From: Deroplatys truncata
Taxonomy: Eukaryota > Arthropoda > Insecta > Mantodea > Mantidae
Direction: 5' to 3'
Length of the DNA stretch: 64,000 nucleotides
Assembly: GCA_030765065.1 (NCBI GenBank)
Contig: CM060990.1
Span: 460,744,321-460,808,320, forward strand
Both the position numbers and the translations under genes were made by a program. Of the stretch, positions 21,328-33,060 are shown piece by piece (within the stretch, counting starts at the first letter, position 1; every line of letters starts with the position of its first letter). Under the pieces are notes generated by a model. It saw nothing but the letters and a program-made list of their open reading frames with translations. It searched no databases and was not told where the DNA came from.

Positions 21328-21440
21328 AAGAAAGCATTGCATTCGATGCAAAAATTCAACGGAAACACAAGTTTTGAAGCCCCCTGAATAAAAAAAGCAT
21401 TATTTTTGTAAAGAAATTCACCCCCGCGCGCGCTTGCGCG
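21328..21440 (-). repeat. Dispersed repeat family D, fragment
   Basis: On the minus strand it carries the family landmarks: an alternating GC tract, CTTTTTTTATTCAGGGGGC, a TTTCCGTTGAATTTTTGC stretch and GCATCGAATGCAATGC. The same order occurs at 23200-23330 and 31940-32060. Confidence 0.6.
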
Positions 21441-22861
21441 TTACAAATATACTCCACGGAACCAGCGACCGCGTAATACTGAGTCGCGGACCTTACTGCC
21501 TCAATACTGAATGGTTTATCGCGAATTGAGACCGCACGATTACATTACCTTTTTCATTTACATCTGATGATAAGTGTCTTATCTCTGCTGAATGTTAACA
21601 TTATTCTTATTCGCTCTCGGAGAATGCAGGTTGGGACAAACAGGACGTGCACCGCGCAACGGAGCAGGCTAAAAAAATTGAATGAGGCAAATAATACCAT
21701 ATAAAATCCATATAAACATGAACAATTTTCTGTGTGAACAGAGAAATACAACTATCAAAATCCAAAATATAAGCTAAAGAAAGGGGCCAGGGTCATAAAG
21801 GCAAGTAATTCAAAAGACAGTCAATTCCAGAGCACCCCATGTCAACACGAGGGAATAAACCAAAGAAAATCGTAGAAGGAGACAACGAAAGAGAGAAACT
21901 TTACTCCATAAAAAGTTCGTCTTCACTTCAAAAAATTCTATCAGTCACATTAAGCGGTGATAACATTCTCATTTAAACATGCTGAAAGAACAAGCATATT
22001 ACAGTTTACGTTTTCTGACGTTTTTCCAGTTATATTCTCATTTGTTTTATAATGTTTTTAAAATTGCACCGATTTTTCAACGTTTTCATGGCCATGTTTA
22101 CAAAAATATTTTATATACATCTAGTACAACAATTTTTATAACATAGCTCACAGTTTCACATTAATGAATGGAAGTTCTGTAAAAGTGTTGAAAATTTCTG
22201 ACTTTGGCATCTTTTCCTCCCTTCAAAACCCTTTTCACTGAAATTTCAGGTGGTATACCAAAATATTTGCTCTAAAAGATGCATGTAAAACAATTTGTAA
22301 ATACCACACACGAAAAAGTTGAAAAATAAGTTCAATTTAAATAAAATAAAATATACTCGACTAATTAAACGAAAAAATTGAAAAACGCCAAAGCACGCAA
22401 ACTATAATAATTTGGAAAGGTAGAATCACGACTGAAAGAACACTGATTCTATCTTTCCAACCTTGTCCTACACACGGCTTGTGTGGAAGAAAAATTAATT
22501 CCATACAATAGTGTTAGTTCTTTAGTAGTATTAAACATAAAATGATTTATCTCCGTTACTTTGACTGCTAGGATTCTTTAAAGTAAAGATGAAAACGTCG
22601 TGGAATCAGTGCATACGTCGTTAGTAGTGTAAGGGTTAAGGATACACGTTTAATACTTTCAAAAAGTTTACTTGTCCCAAGGAAAACCACGAAAAGGGAA
22701 ACATTTCCGCTAGTCCTTAAAACACTATAACGAGTTTACTTATATCATAAATTTCTCATATTGTAATAAGTAACAAAGTGTATGAATTGGACTTTTTGTA
22801 AACATCTTGTGAAGTCACTGACGCTGAATTTCATACAACTAGGAAACCATAAGACTTAAGG
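21441..22861. other. Non-coding, contains one strong hairpin
   Basis: AT-rich intergenic-type DNA. The only structured item noticed is the inverted repeat at 22413-22459, listed separately. Confidence 0.45.
22413..22459. repeat. 16-bp inverted repeat (hairpin)
   Basis: TGGAAAGGTAGAATCA (22413-22428) is followed after 15 bases by TGATTCTATCTTTCCA (22444-22459). The arms pair along all 16 positions, one of them a G-T pair. Confidence 0.8.
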
Positions 22862-23350
22862 AGAAACTTACCGCAGGCTAAATGTATAGTCTATGAAAAA
22901 AAAATCTGATGTGTTATATAAACATGACTTTCTCTACGCTCTATCCTTTATTAGTGGGTGTGCAAACTATTCTTACAAGGGCTTATTTTTCTATCTACTT
23001 CATTGTAATCGAGATAAAGCTTCACAGAAATAGCTGCATTATACATTTCATTATAGATATAAAGGGAATAGTCAAATGTTTAAGAACTGGACGCTATAAG
23101 CTGGCCTTAAAATTCCATACTGTTTCCTTGCAATCGTGAGAAACTGAAAATCAACAGGACTTCAAAAGAATGACAAAGTATTGAAAACGTTGAACCAAAA
23201 ACACACAGACACACACACGGACTTTTTACTAAATTGAGCTTTTTATATACAGGGGGTCTCAAAACATGTATTTCCGGTGAAATCTGTGCATCGAATTTTC
23301 GGGTGGAATGCAATACCTTCTCTACCTACTACGTACGTGGTAGGGAAGTA
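22862..23350 (+). repeat. Dispersed repeat family D, copy 1
   Basis: Matches 31140-32085 in order: ACATGACTTTCTCT, TTATTAGTGGGT, CTATCTACTT, CAGAAATAGCT, ATGTTTAAGAACTGGACG, CGTGAGAAA, then ACAGGGGGTCTC, GTATTTCCGGTG and GCAATACCTTCTCTACCTA. About 450 bases present in the other copy are missing after about 23200. No coding frame spans both copies, so it looks like a non-autonomous element of unknown class. Confidence 0.75.
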
Positions 23351-24296
23351 AAAAGAGTGCGATTCGGAAAACATGGGAAACATTCACTTATGCCGAGTTC
23401 CAAATCCATGTACATTTTGAAGATGTGCGATAAAAAGGAAAATACTATATAATTCATTCGTGTGTTCTGATCGTTGTGTATTCAAACGCAAGCATCTAGT
23501 AATTTTATTATTAGCATTACCTATCTAGGTTAGAATCCTTAATTATGCTTACTATACACAATGCTACAGTTTTAAGGGACAGAATATAGTTGAATGATAA
23601 CCAGTAGACATCTTCGTTTTCACACTCGATACGAGTTTCAATTATGATTTGGTTTTTCATTCAAGAATATTCATAAATTTCATATTTATTTGAAAACAAT
23701 TTTTGCGTTTGAACGTAAATATTTTAGAATCAAATAACCCTTTGCAATTGGAAATTATATTATAATGTGTATAACAAACATTGTGTTTACGTGCGCAAAA
23801 AATAAACACTTAGGTGTGTGATTCGTACCTCCGTACTTCTCAATATTGCATAAGTGGTTATAAGCGCTCGACTATAAGCCCACACTTAAAATCCAGAACT
23901 CAGTAGGCATGACTGATTATGATGATGGTGGTGATGATGATGATGATGATGGATAGAATGAATGAAGCTAATGGCTCACGCGCAAAGATGCCAGTGTGAA
24001 CAGACCGCAGGGCTGACGGAAGTTACAAATTTATGCCTCGGGATTTTGTTTATATTGTTGTTATTATTATTACAATTATTATTGTCTATGGTGTACATTT
24101 ATTTCAAATATAACATGCATGTTTAATAAAAAAGCTTATACTAGTAATCATATATGAAATCTTCGCTGTTGGTTGCAGACTTTGTCCTACATTTTAAGAA
24201 ATATACTTAGATTTTTTTTTAATGTTCCCCTGTTTCTTTCTGTTTCACTTTTACTGCTTATTATCGCAATTACGTAACATATATACAGCACAGACG
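23351..24296. other. Non-coding, contains one microsatellite
   Basis: No gene recognised. A GAT-rich run lies at 23919-23952. Confidence 0.45.
23919..23952 (+). repeat. (GAT)n microsatellite
   Basis: About ten GAT/GGT units with two interruptions. Confidence 0.9.
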
Positions 24297-24392
24297 CACA
24301 AACACCCATGCGCATGGCGGGACTCGTATCCGCGATCCTCAGCTTGGCGGAACGCCGAAGCTATACACTCCAGCGACCACGGCTATGAAGGC
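24297..24392 (-). mobile_element. tRNA-like SINE head fragment
   Basis: On the minus strand GTGGTCGCTGGAGTGTATAG (A-box side) and GCGGATACGAGTCCCGCC (B-box side) lie about 35 bases apart. No body shared with the other SINEs was noticed. Confidence 0.45.
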
Positions 24393-24821
24393 CGGCAAAA
24401 GTACAAATCCTATTCTCTGGATGTTAAGTGGATATTGTTTTTCCTTCCCCCCTTTCTTTTTTACTTATAAGCTCATGTAATATCGTAGTAAACATAGTAT
24501 ATCGAGTGCTTTCTAGAAACCGACTTTTCTCTCAGCCCCCCTCTTACATACAAGATGTACATTATCGTAGTATTGCGTAGCTGAAACAATTTATCATGAT
24601 TTAATAGCACCGTTGTCTTCCTCGATTTTTTGTGGGTGTGAGTAAGGATGTTTGATAGTACTCACATTTTAATTGCATGTTACATTTTCACCCACATTTT
24701 TTAGCCAAAGCCATAAACAGAGTTCCACTAATCATTGAGAGAAGGGGATAGTACATCCCAGAGCACGCGGATATCACCACTAGGTAAAAACAAATCGAAC
24801 TGCGGTGGAAAAAAGAGCGTT
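24393..24821. other. No recognisable feature
   Basis: AT-rich flank of the minisatellite; nothing noticed. Confidence 0.4.
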
Positions 24822-27231
24822 CCGACCGATGTAAGTACCTGTCGCCAGAATTCTGTGCCCTTGTTGTAGCAAGTGATATACTTAATAGAACTTTGTGCCC
24901 TCATTCCTAATGACCGATATAGTCGTCGTTAGAATTTCGTGCTCTCATTGTTAACCACAGATATAGTTGTCGCTAGAAGTCAGGCTGTCATTGCTAATCA
25001 CCGAAATAGCTGTCGCTTGAACGTTGTGCTCTCATTGCTAATGACCTATACGGCTGTTGCTAGAAATTTGTGCTCTCATCGCTAACAACAGAGATAGATA
25101 TCGCTAGAACGTCGTGCTCACATTGCTAACCACCAAAATACCTGTCATTAGAACTTTGTGCCTCTCATTGCTAACCAACGATATAATTGTCCTAGAGCTT
25201 TGTGCTCCCATTGGTAACCACCGATATAACTGTCACTAGAACGTTGTGCTCTCATTGTTAACCAACGATATAACTGTCGCTAGAACTTTGTGCTCTCATT
25301 GTTAACCAACGATATATCTGTCGCTAAAACTTTGTGTTCTCATTGCTAACCACCGATATAAATGTCGCTAGAACCTTGTGGTCTCATTGCTAAACACCGA
25401 TATAACTGTCGCTAACGCTTTGTGTTCTCAGTTAACCACCGATATAACTGTCGCTAGAACTTTGTGCTCCCGTTGCAAACCACCGATATTACTGTCGCTA
25501 GAACGTTGTGCTCTCATTGTAAACCAACGATATATCTGTCGCTAAAACTTTGTGTTCTCATTGCTAACCACCGATATAAATGTCGCTAGAACCTTGTGGT
25601 CTCATTGCTAAACACCGATATAACTGTCGCTAAAGCTTTGTGTTCTCAGTTAACCACCGATATAACTGTCGCAAGAACTTTGTGCTCCCGTTGCAAACCA
25701 CCGATATTACTGTCGCTAGAACGTTGTGCTCTCATTGTTAACCAACGATATATCTGTCGCTAAAGCTTTGTGTTCTCATTGCTAACCACCGATATAACTG
25801 TCGCTAAAACTTTGTTGGCCCATTGCTAACCACCGATATATCTGTTGCTAGAACTTTGTGCTCTCATTGCTAACCACCGATATATCTGTCGCTAAAGCTT
25901 TGTGCTCTCATTGCTAACCACCGATATAAATGTCGCTAGAACCTTGTGGTCTCATTGCTAAACACCGATATAACTGTCGCTAAAGCTTTGTGTTCTCAGT
26001 TAACCACCGATATAACTGTCGCTAGAACTTTGTGCTCCCGTTGCAAACCACCGATATTACTGTCGCTAGAACTTTGTGCTCTCATTGTTAACCAACGATA
26101 TATCTGTCGCTAAAGCTTTGTGTTCTCATTGCTAACCACCGATATAACTGTCGCTAAAACTTTGTTGGCCCATTGCTAACCACCGATATATCTGTCGCTA
26201 GAACTTTGTGCTCTCATTGCTAACCACCGATATATCTGTCGCTAAAGCTTTGTGCTCTCATTGCTAACCACCGATATAAATGTCGCTAGAACTTTGTGGT
26301 CTCATTGCTAAACACCGATATAACTGTCGCTAAAGCTTTGTGTTCGCATTGCAAACCACCGACATAACTGTCGCTAGAACTTTGTGGTCTCATTGCTAAA
26401 CACCGATATATCTGTCGCTAAAGCTTTGTGTTCTCATTGCAAACCACCGATATAACTGTCGCTAGAACTTTGTACTCTCATTGTTAATCAACGATATAAC
26501 TCGCTAGAACTTTGTGCTCTCATTGTTAACCAACGATATATCTGTCGCTAAAGCTTTGTGTTCTCATTGCTAACCACCGATATATCTGTCGTATTCTCAT
26601 TGCTAACCACCGATATATCTGTCGCTAAAGCTTTGTGTTCTCATTGCAAACCACCGATATAACTGTCGCTAGAACTTTGTGCTCTGATTGTTAACCAACG
26701 ATATAACTGTCGCTAGAACTTTGTGCTCTCATTGTTAACCAACGATATATCTGTCGCTAAAGCTTTGTGTTCTCATTGCTAATCACCGATATAACTGTCG
26801 CTAGAACTTTGTGTTCTCATTGCTAACCACCGATATATCTGTCGTGTTCTCATTGCTAACCACCGACATATCTGTCGCTAGAACTTTGTGCTCTCATCGT
26901 TAACCAACGATATAACTGTCGCTAGAACTTTGTGCTCTGATTCCTAGCCTTCAAATATGTGTATCACTAGAACTTTGTGCTCTCATTGTGCTAATGACCT
27001 ATATATCTGTCACCAGAATGCTGTACCCTCGACGCTAGAATTTTCTGCTATCGACCGATATACTCGTATATTTCACCACAATACTGTGCCTTACTGCTAA
27101 CGCTAGATATATGGCGTTAGAATTTTTGGTCATCATTGCTATGGACCGATAAACTTATCACCAAATATATGTGCCCTCACTACTAAGGACCGACTACTTG
27201 TCGCCAGAATTGTATGCCCTCATTGTTTAAC
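24822..27231 (+). repeat. 44-bp minisatellite, ~55 units, with higher-order structure
   Basis: Each unit reads roughly AACCACCGATATAACTGTCG, then CTAGAACTTTGTGCTCTCAT, then TGCT, 44 bases in all. Units differ by recurrent variants (ACCAACG for ACCACCG, ATCTG for AACTG, AAAGCTTTG for AGAACTTTG, a GTTGGCCC form). The outer units are strongly diverged and the centre is homogeneous. Positions 25641-25990 and 25991-26340 are successive 350-bp blocks of eight units differing at four positions by eye. The block before them (25423-25640) is the same but lacks three units (218 bp). Two shortened units of about 30 bases lie near 26580 and 26840. 44 is not a multiple of 3 and no long ORF crosses the array. 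Confidence 0.95.
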
Positions 27232-27478
27232 GTTCTAAATGGCAAGTATAAAAATTTGAATATTGCACAATGAGGAATGTCTGAAGCAAGCATGACAATA
27301 AATCAAAGCCCTTTCCTACTTTCAATTAAACATGATTACACAACATAAATGGAATACAGATATTTACAGTTATTTGACTAAAAAAAAAGGCTTAAGGTCT
27401 GGCGCTGAGTGGCCTGCCCCTTGTCTCAGTTCGAGCTGAATTCTGCAAGTGGCAGCAACGGGATGTTGTATTCCCTGT

Positions 27479-27514
27479 CATGATAAAGGGAAATTGCAAC
27501 TTTCCCTTTTCATG
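27479..27514. repeat. 14-bp inverted repeat (hairpin)
   Basis: CATGATAAAGGGAAA pairs with TTTCCCTTTTCATG around a 7-base loop (TTGCAAC), with one bulged T. Confidence 0.75.
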
Positions 27515-29933
27515 CACGGCGCTGCTGAAAGATTTGAGCATTGCAAGCAGCCTCTGTGTGGTTTCCAACTGCTCGATTGTTCAGTTGGACTGCTAAAGCA
27601 TGCAGCTCTCTATTTTGCTGTAATGTGTATTAAGAACTGGTATGTAGTTGAGAGATTTTTTAAAACTTAAATAGAATATTGTACATTAATTTAAGATCTT
27701 TAAACAAGAACTTTAAGAAGGTATTAATATATTTACGTAAGGAAAACAATGATTTCATCACATCCAGTGAGATTACACCCCTGTATATAGGTAGAATGCT
27801 TTTACCTTGAAACAGGAATACATTTCCGTTAATAATGCGTTTACTAAAATAATACGTATTTCTATGCTGTATGCGTATCTGCTGGGGATCTACAACGGTC
27901 ATAGTTAATAATTTGTATGGTTGATCAAGCCCCGGAAGAAAAACAGAGCCGTAAAGTGGAGAATGCAAGAGAAACACACAGAGAGACATGAGGTAACTAG
28001 TGTGTGGTTTGGATTTTGTTGTGTGAACACAGCGGGGTAGGGTGGTGCTGAAGAGACGGAGAGCCAGGTGGCTTGCTGAGTCTAGTCCAAATATCGTTAT
28101 CATTACAGGTAAACAAAACGGTTCCGCTTCCGAGAGTGTGAGGGAGGCTGACTGTGCGCCCGCCCCTCCCCCGTAAACAACACAAGGCAGGATTGACGAT
28201 CTCATTAAGCTGGGATGTTAACACTGTAAGCATCAACGTGAGGATCGCGTTGTTTCCCATCCCCAAGCCCACAGGGATGCTCACCATCCTCGCCTCGCCG
28301 TGCACCGGTGCCTTACGCAAAGAGTCAACCCTCCGCCCCGCTCAAACCATGGCAAGGGAGAGAGACGCAGAGAAAGAAAGACGTGGCAAGATGGGGATAA
28401 TGAGAAAGTGTGAAGCGTAATGAGAAGAAAGAGAATGCGATAAAGCAACAGAAAGATGGTCGAGGAAACAAAGTAGCAAAGTCTCATTATTAGAGAAAGC
28501 AGGACAGATGGAGGATTCCCTCTCATATACACACACGAGAACAGACAGTCAAGAATTAGAGAAAGGGAGAGGGAGGAGAGAGCGAGAGAGAGTCACGGTG
28601 AGACACAAATACAAAATATTAGTCGCATTAAAACGAACGTGGCAGATTGGGATCCAGGCAAACGGCGACGTGTACTTAAACGCTGCCATAAACTGTTGCT
28701 GGCTGGAAAGGAACGGACTTCCCTACCCACGTCTTGGGGTGGGGGAAGATGCGATGGGACACGATGCGAGCAAGTCTTGGGAGAACTTCCCCCGAGAAAT
28801 TAACAGTTCAGCACTATTATATAGCACACACAGTGGCAGGAAACTGGGAAGGGGCAAAATAACAGCGGAATCAAGCCAGTTTGTCATTGCTGAGGGAAGA
28901 GGATAGTGCACTGCAGGAATGCTTGCTATACAAGACGATTGTCCCAACTTCACAGCATTAGCAAAAGTAATCTTCGTTAAATACCAAGTCACTGACGCAA
29001 GAAAGTGATGAAACTAAGACCTGTGTTGGGGAAGATCGCCTACAGTTTTGGCAACAGCAAATTATTATTACTGTAGAAATTCGTAATAATAAACATTAAC
29101 ATAACGGTAAGATGTTCTCTAATTTAAATAACACTCAAATTCTTCAACAGAAACACCGTACGAAGTATAGATCCTCTACACAAATTGATTAACAATTAGA
29201 TATTTCCTGAATCAAATGAAAAGTGGAAACTTTTTCGAAAACTTAACTAACCCTTTTCGGAAATGTTTCTTTCTGCCGTCAAGTTCTATGGGCACATAAT
29301 CCTGAGTTTTCAAGGGCATAGCCAAGGAAATGGAAGTTCGATTGATCACAAACTGATGCTACTAGGTCTTGTCAAGTCATGCTGCATGTTTTGTTCCAAG
29401 TGCCATGCAGTAAAATTCCTAACATTCCTGATAACAGACTACTATCATATTGTAAAATCCTTATCACATATTAATCCACAATATAGACATGAAAACTGTA
29501 AACAAAGGTTTTTGGTAGTTTTCGATTTTGGATAAACAACTGGTGTTAACTGTATATTGAGATACCCTGAGAGTAAAAATTGTATTTCTAAACCGAATGC
29601 GTCTGTGCATGTGCGTGCGTGCAATTTATCCTTTCACACAAGAACAGCTGTGCGAAAACTTGATTACCTTCCTCAAAGAAAGAGTGCACTGTAATACGAC
29701 ATGAAGTGAAAAAATTAACACCTCTAACTTTTTGAGTTATGTGAAAGATGTTATGTAGCATAATCTCATTAAAACTATTGGAAATTTCAATATCACAAAT
29801 ATTTAAGAAGTTCTAAACAATGTTCATTGCTATTCATTTTGACCATAACCCTTTTTATTTCGACAAATTTTAATTGTGACTCTGAGTGTAGTTTATTATT
29901 TACCGTTAATGCATACCTCTGAACACATAAACA

Positions 29934-29950
29934 AGAGAGAGAGAGAGAGA
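29934..29950 (+). repeat. (GA)n tract abutting a SINE
   Basis: Eight GA units end exactly where the SINE head starts at 29951. Confidence 0.9.
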
Positions 29951-30182
29951 ACCGATACGGGTGGCCGACCTCTTTAAGGCACATACTCGTAATGGGAGAT
30001 CCATGGTTCGAATTTTAACAAGGTCATCCCTCATAAATTAGTTTTCTTTTTCCAGGTTTACCTTACTCCTCATGGCAAATACCGAAGAGGTACCCTAAGC
30101 ATAGGCCTGGAACATTTCCTTTCTAAATTATAGTTTCATGTATCATTAGTGCCCATCGCCTGTGGTGTCGTAACTAATAAGA
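29951..30182 (+). mobile_element. tRNA-derived SINE, family A, copy 1
   Basis: GGTGGCCGACCTCTTTAAGGC (A-box side, Ser/Leu-tRNA-like) and CCATGGTTCGAATTTTAAC (B box) form the head. The body has TTTTTCCAGGTTTACCT, the family landmark TAGGCCTGGAACATTTCC, and CATTAGTGCCCATCGCCTGT near the 3' end. It matches the copies at 53.6 and 57.7 kb. Confidence 0.8.
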
Positions 30183-31139
30183 AGAGAAAGAGTAAGAGTA
30201 AGAGTGAGAGTGAGGAGGAAGAGAGGAGAATCCTCCTCGCAGATCATGCAACAACACCAACGTAACTGTGGCCTCTGATAGTTTAAATAACGTTTAACTT
30301 CAATTCATAAAACAAAACTCTAATGACAGTGGAGTAATTGTGCTGTGTAAACGGAAACTGGAACTGAAAGGTAAACATTTCAAGAATATCAGTATCGAAA
30401 AAGAAAGGAAAAGCAAAGAATAAACAGCTCCCAAACACTGAGTTTCGTAAACTCTAATGCTGACATTAGACATGCTAAATGCATGCAACTAAGCATAACG
30501 CTAATTGTTTAGTCTCCTCTCTATATGCAGAGAGTTCTGTACTAAAACTTAACGAACCGCTTTCTAAGAAAGGAATAATGTAAGAAAAACAAAAGTGAAA
30601 GGCGTTGTTTAGTTGCGAATAAAAGATTTTTTTTTACCTTATATAGTGAAAGAAAGGAAGAATAACTTGCTTAAATGATTATTTCTACCAATACCTTATC
30701 TCTGGACCATCTTAATGCTTCGAGTAAATCAAATCTGTGCTTCAGCATTCACAGAAGCTAAGACTATAATACTTAGAATAGCGTTTGACACCAATAAACA
30801 CTGAGTTGCACTCACAACCTTATGCACATCTTATTTTTTTACTCTTAATTATTCTGTTTTATGGCAAACACCAAGTAGAAGGTAGAAATATTTAGTATTA
30901 TGCCGCATTCCTGTTTTTTTTTGATCAGTTATATCTATGCAAGAAGAAATAAATGGGTTTTCGCTTCTACTGTAACAACGATTTCCTAACTTTCCCAATT
31001 AGGGCCCATTTTGGAGGCTTTGCAATTCCCATCTTCCCTAGAGTAACATACATTTGTTTTATCTTAGAAACATTTATGTTTGAGAATAATGCAGAATGCA
31101 TTAGAGGGTTTAAAAATCCACAACATTAAGTATAGTACC
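30183..31139. other. No recognisable feature
   Basis: Begins with an imperfect GAGAAAGAGTAAGAGT-type purine run (30181-30235) at the 3' end of the SINE, then AT-rich DNA without a recognised feature. Confidence 0.4.
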
Positions 31140-32085
31140 AAATTTAACAAAACAATACAGGCTGCTTGATTGAAACATAATGTATATTTAAACATACAAA
31201 AAGTTGTGTGTTACATTCACATGACTTTCTCTGCCCTCTATTGCTTATTAGTGGGTATACATATTATTCGTACGAAATTTTATTTTCCTATCTACTTAAT
31301 TTTAATCCAGATAAACCTTTCCAGAAATAGCTCCATTGATACAAAGATAAACATAAATATATTTACAGAGGTAATATCGATGTTCAAATGTTTTAGAACT
31401 GGACGTTCTATGCTGAGCCTTAAAATAATATTTACATGCAACCGTGAGAAATAACTGAATGTCGACAGGACTTGAAGAAAATGGCAAGAAAATTCAACAA
31501 CTCAAACCATTGTTAACGGAGATCTCGGAAATGGCAATGCCACAAAAAATTCATTTGAAACAAATAGTATCATTTATAGAGATCTGTAGTTTTTGTAAGG
31601 TGCGTTTTCGTCTATCGCTTAACGTTTACGAGTTATAAAAAATTCTAGAAAATTCCTTCAGAATGAAGAGGGCTTCAGAGGTATTACCAGAAAATTCAAG
31701 ATATACATTTTATTTATCATGTACATATCTTTAAGGTATGGTATTTTAATCAAAATCGATAGTATTTTAATCAAAATCGATAAATCCATTTTTGAGAAAA
31801 TCAAGAATTTCGAAAAATGTTCCATGTAAAGGGTAGTTGGGGTGGGGGATTTTCTTAATAGATCTTCGTGCCGCATATTTAGAATATATTGAACTTAAAT
31901 ACCGAGCTTGATATTCATGTGACATTTCGACCTTCAAAGACGCGCGCGCGCGGACCTTTTTCTAAAAATGCTTTTTTGGATACAGGGAACCTCCAAACAC
32001 GTATTTCCGGTGTTCTCTTGTGTCGAATTTTTGGGTGGAACGCAATACCTTCTCTACCTATTATGTACGCAGTAGAGAAAGCAAT
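31140..32085 (+). repeat. Dispersed repeat family D, copy 2 (longest)
   Basis: Contains all landmarks of 22862-23350 plus about 450 extra bases (31500-31945), including a perfect 21-bp tandem duplication at 31741-31782 and an alternating CG tract (31942-31952). It ends with ACAGGGAACCTC, GTATTTCCGGTG and CAATACCTTCTCTACCTA. No coding frame was recognised. Confidence 0.75.
31741..31782 (+). repeat. Perfect 21-bp tandem duplication
   Basis: The 21-base unit beginning GTATTTTAATCAAAATCG occurs twice head to tail without mismatch. Confidence 0.95.
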
Positions 32086-32124
32086 AATACTAAGTCAGCA
32101 AACTGTCAATAAAATCTGTTAGTT

Positions 32125-32685
32125 CAGGATAGGATAGGACTAAGAACGGAGGAGGACTTAGCACCTGGACTTGCACATGTCTTTTATGCCTAGGCCCCTG
32201 ACGGGGCACCCCTGGGAGGGAGGGAGGGATGTGAAAGGAGACAGAGGGCGGCCGGACTAGTAGGCACGACAGGCATAGGGCGGGGTCCCTACTATTTACA
32301 AATTTAAACTCCCCGGATGGCAGCTGCTGAAACCGGCTCCCTAACCCCCTCTGTTGGCTTACACATCCCCCGGAGAGCCGGGGACCGCCCCCATTCCGGG
32401 AACGAATGTTTACACAGAGCATCCTTTTCCCCTGCCATGCACATGCCGAGACCCCCCGCCAACATTTGCAACCTTGAAAGAGACCAAGCAGATGAAAGAT
32501 GAAGTGAAAGGAGAATGGAGGTGAAATGGAGGGACAAGAAATTCGAAGGATGTAATGATCGTCTAGCGAACCGGGGAAGCCCCCGAAAAAAACCCATGGG
32601 TCAGGAAGGTCGCCGAGGGAATCAAACCCACGACTTTCCGAATTCGGACCACAGACGTTACCGCCTAAGCCGGGACGGTATCTTT
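32125..32685 (-). mobile_element. tRNA-derived SINE, family C, copy 2
   Basis: Head at the right: on the minus strand GGCTTAGGCGGTAACG (A-box side) and GTGGGTTTGATTCCCTCGG (B box), 32620-32675. The body carries the family's GGGTTTTTTTCGGGGGC stretch and TTCATTT-rich segment. The left end is the GGATAGGATAGGA run at 32127-32139, which could be the 3' tail. It is GC-richer than its surroundings. Confidence 0.6.
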
Positions 32686-32849
32686 TACTTCAATTCCAAA
32701 GCATATGTCTAGAGGGAAACTTGAAGCATGTAATTAAATTAATTAAGGGGTGCCCAGATACACACACTTGACATCCCTAGACACACATTTATTTCTCTAA
32801 TAATACTTCTCTAGGAAACAATCCGAATTCTTCAAAGAGAAAGTTTTAA

Positions 32850-33060
32850 TGGGGGGTTATCAGTACCGAGATTTCACCGGAAATATATTCTTAGAGGCCC
32901 TGAATAAAATAAAGCATTTTTAGAAAAAGGGCTGTGCGTGTGTGTCTGTTCGTGTGTGTTTGTGTGTGTCCGTGAACAGCATGGCTAAAAACCGAAAAGT
33001 CGAATAAATACCAAACTTGATATTTGAGTTCAGTATCTTCCAAAGATGCGTTATTATTAT
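32850..33060 (-). repeat. Dispersed repeat family D, copy 3
   Basis: On the minus strand it repeats CCTTTTTCTAAAAATGCTTT, TTCAGGGCCTCT and TATTTCCGGTGAAATC, in the order of the copy at 31950-32010. Its plus-strand right half (GTGTGTGTCCGTGAACAGCA, AAATACCAAACTTGATAT) resembles 31889-31940 in the plus orientation, so the family may contain inverted segments. Confidence 0.6.

Larger units (their letters stand above)
27232..29950. other. Non-coding, includes a GC-richer block
   Basis: 27380-27660 and 28000-28900 are richer in GC than their surroundings and hold several 60-180-codon open frames on both strands. None shows a recognisable domain or family. A hairpin lies at 27479-27514 and a purine-rich GA block at 28340-28600. 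The block could be a promoter or untranslated exon, but nothing in the sequence proves it. Confidence 0.4.

Noticed and set aside
24822-27231. CRISPR-like array of repeats and spacers
   Set aside because: The repeat is continuous 44-bp head-to-tail DNA with no unique spacers, in a eukaryotic context without cas genes.
27660-28205. 181-codon minus-strand ORF as a host gene
   Set aside because: No recognisable family, uneven composition (GC-rich start, AT-rich end), and overlapping open frames on both strands.
28508-28906. 132-codon plus-strand ORF as a gene
   Set aside because: The first third is encoded by a GA-rich low-complexity run, and the rest shows no known motif.
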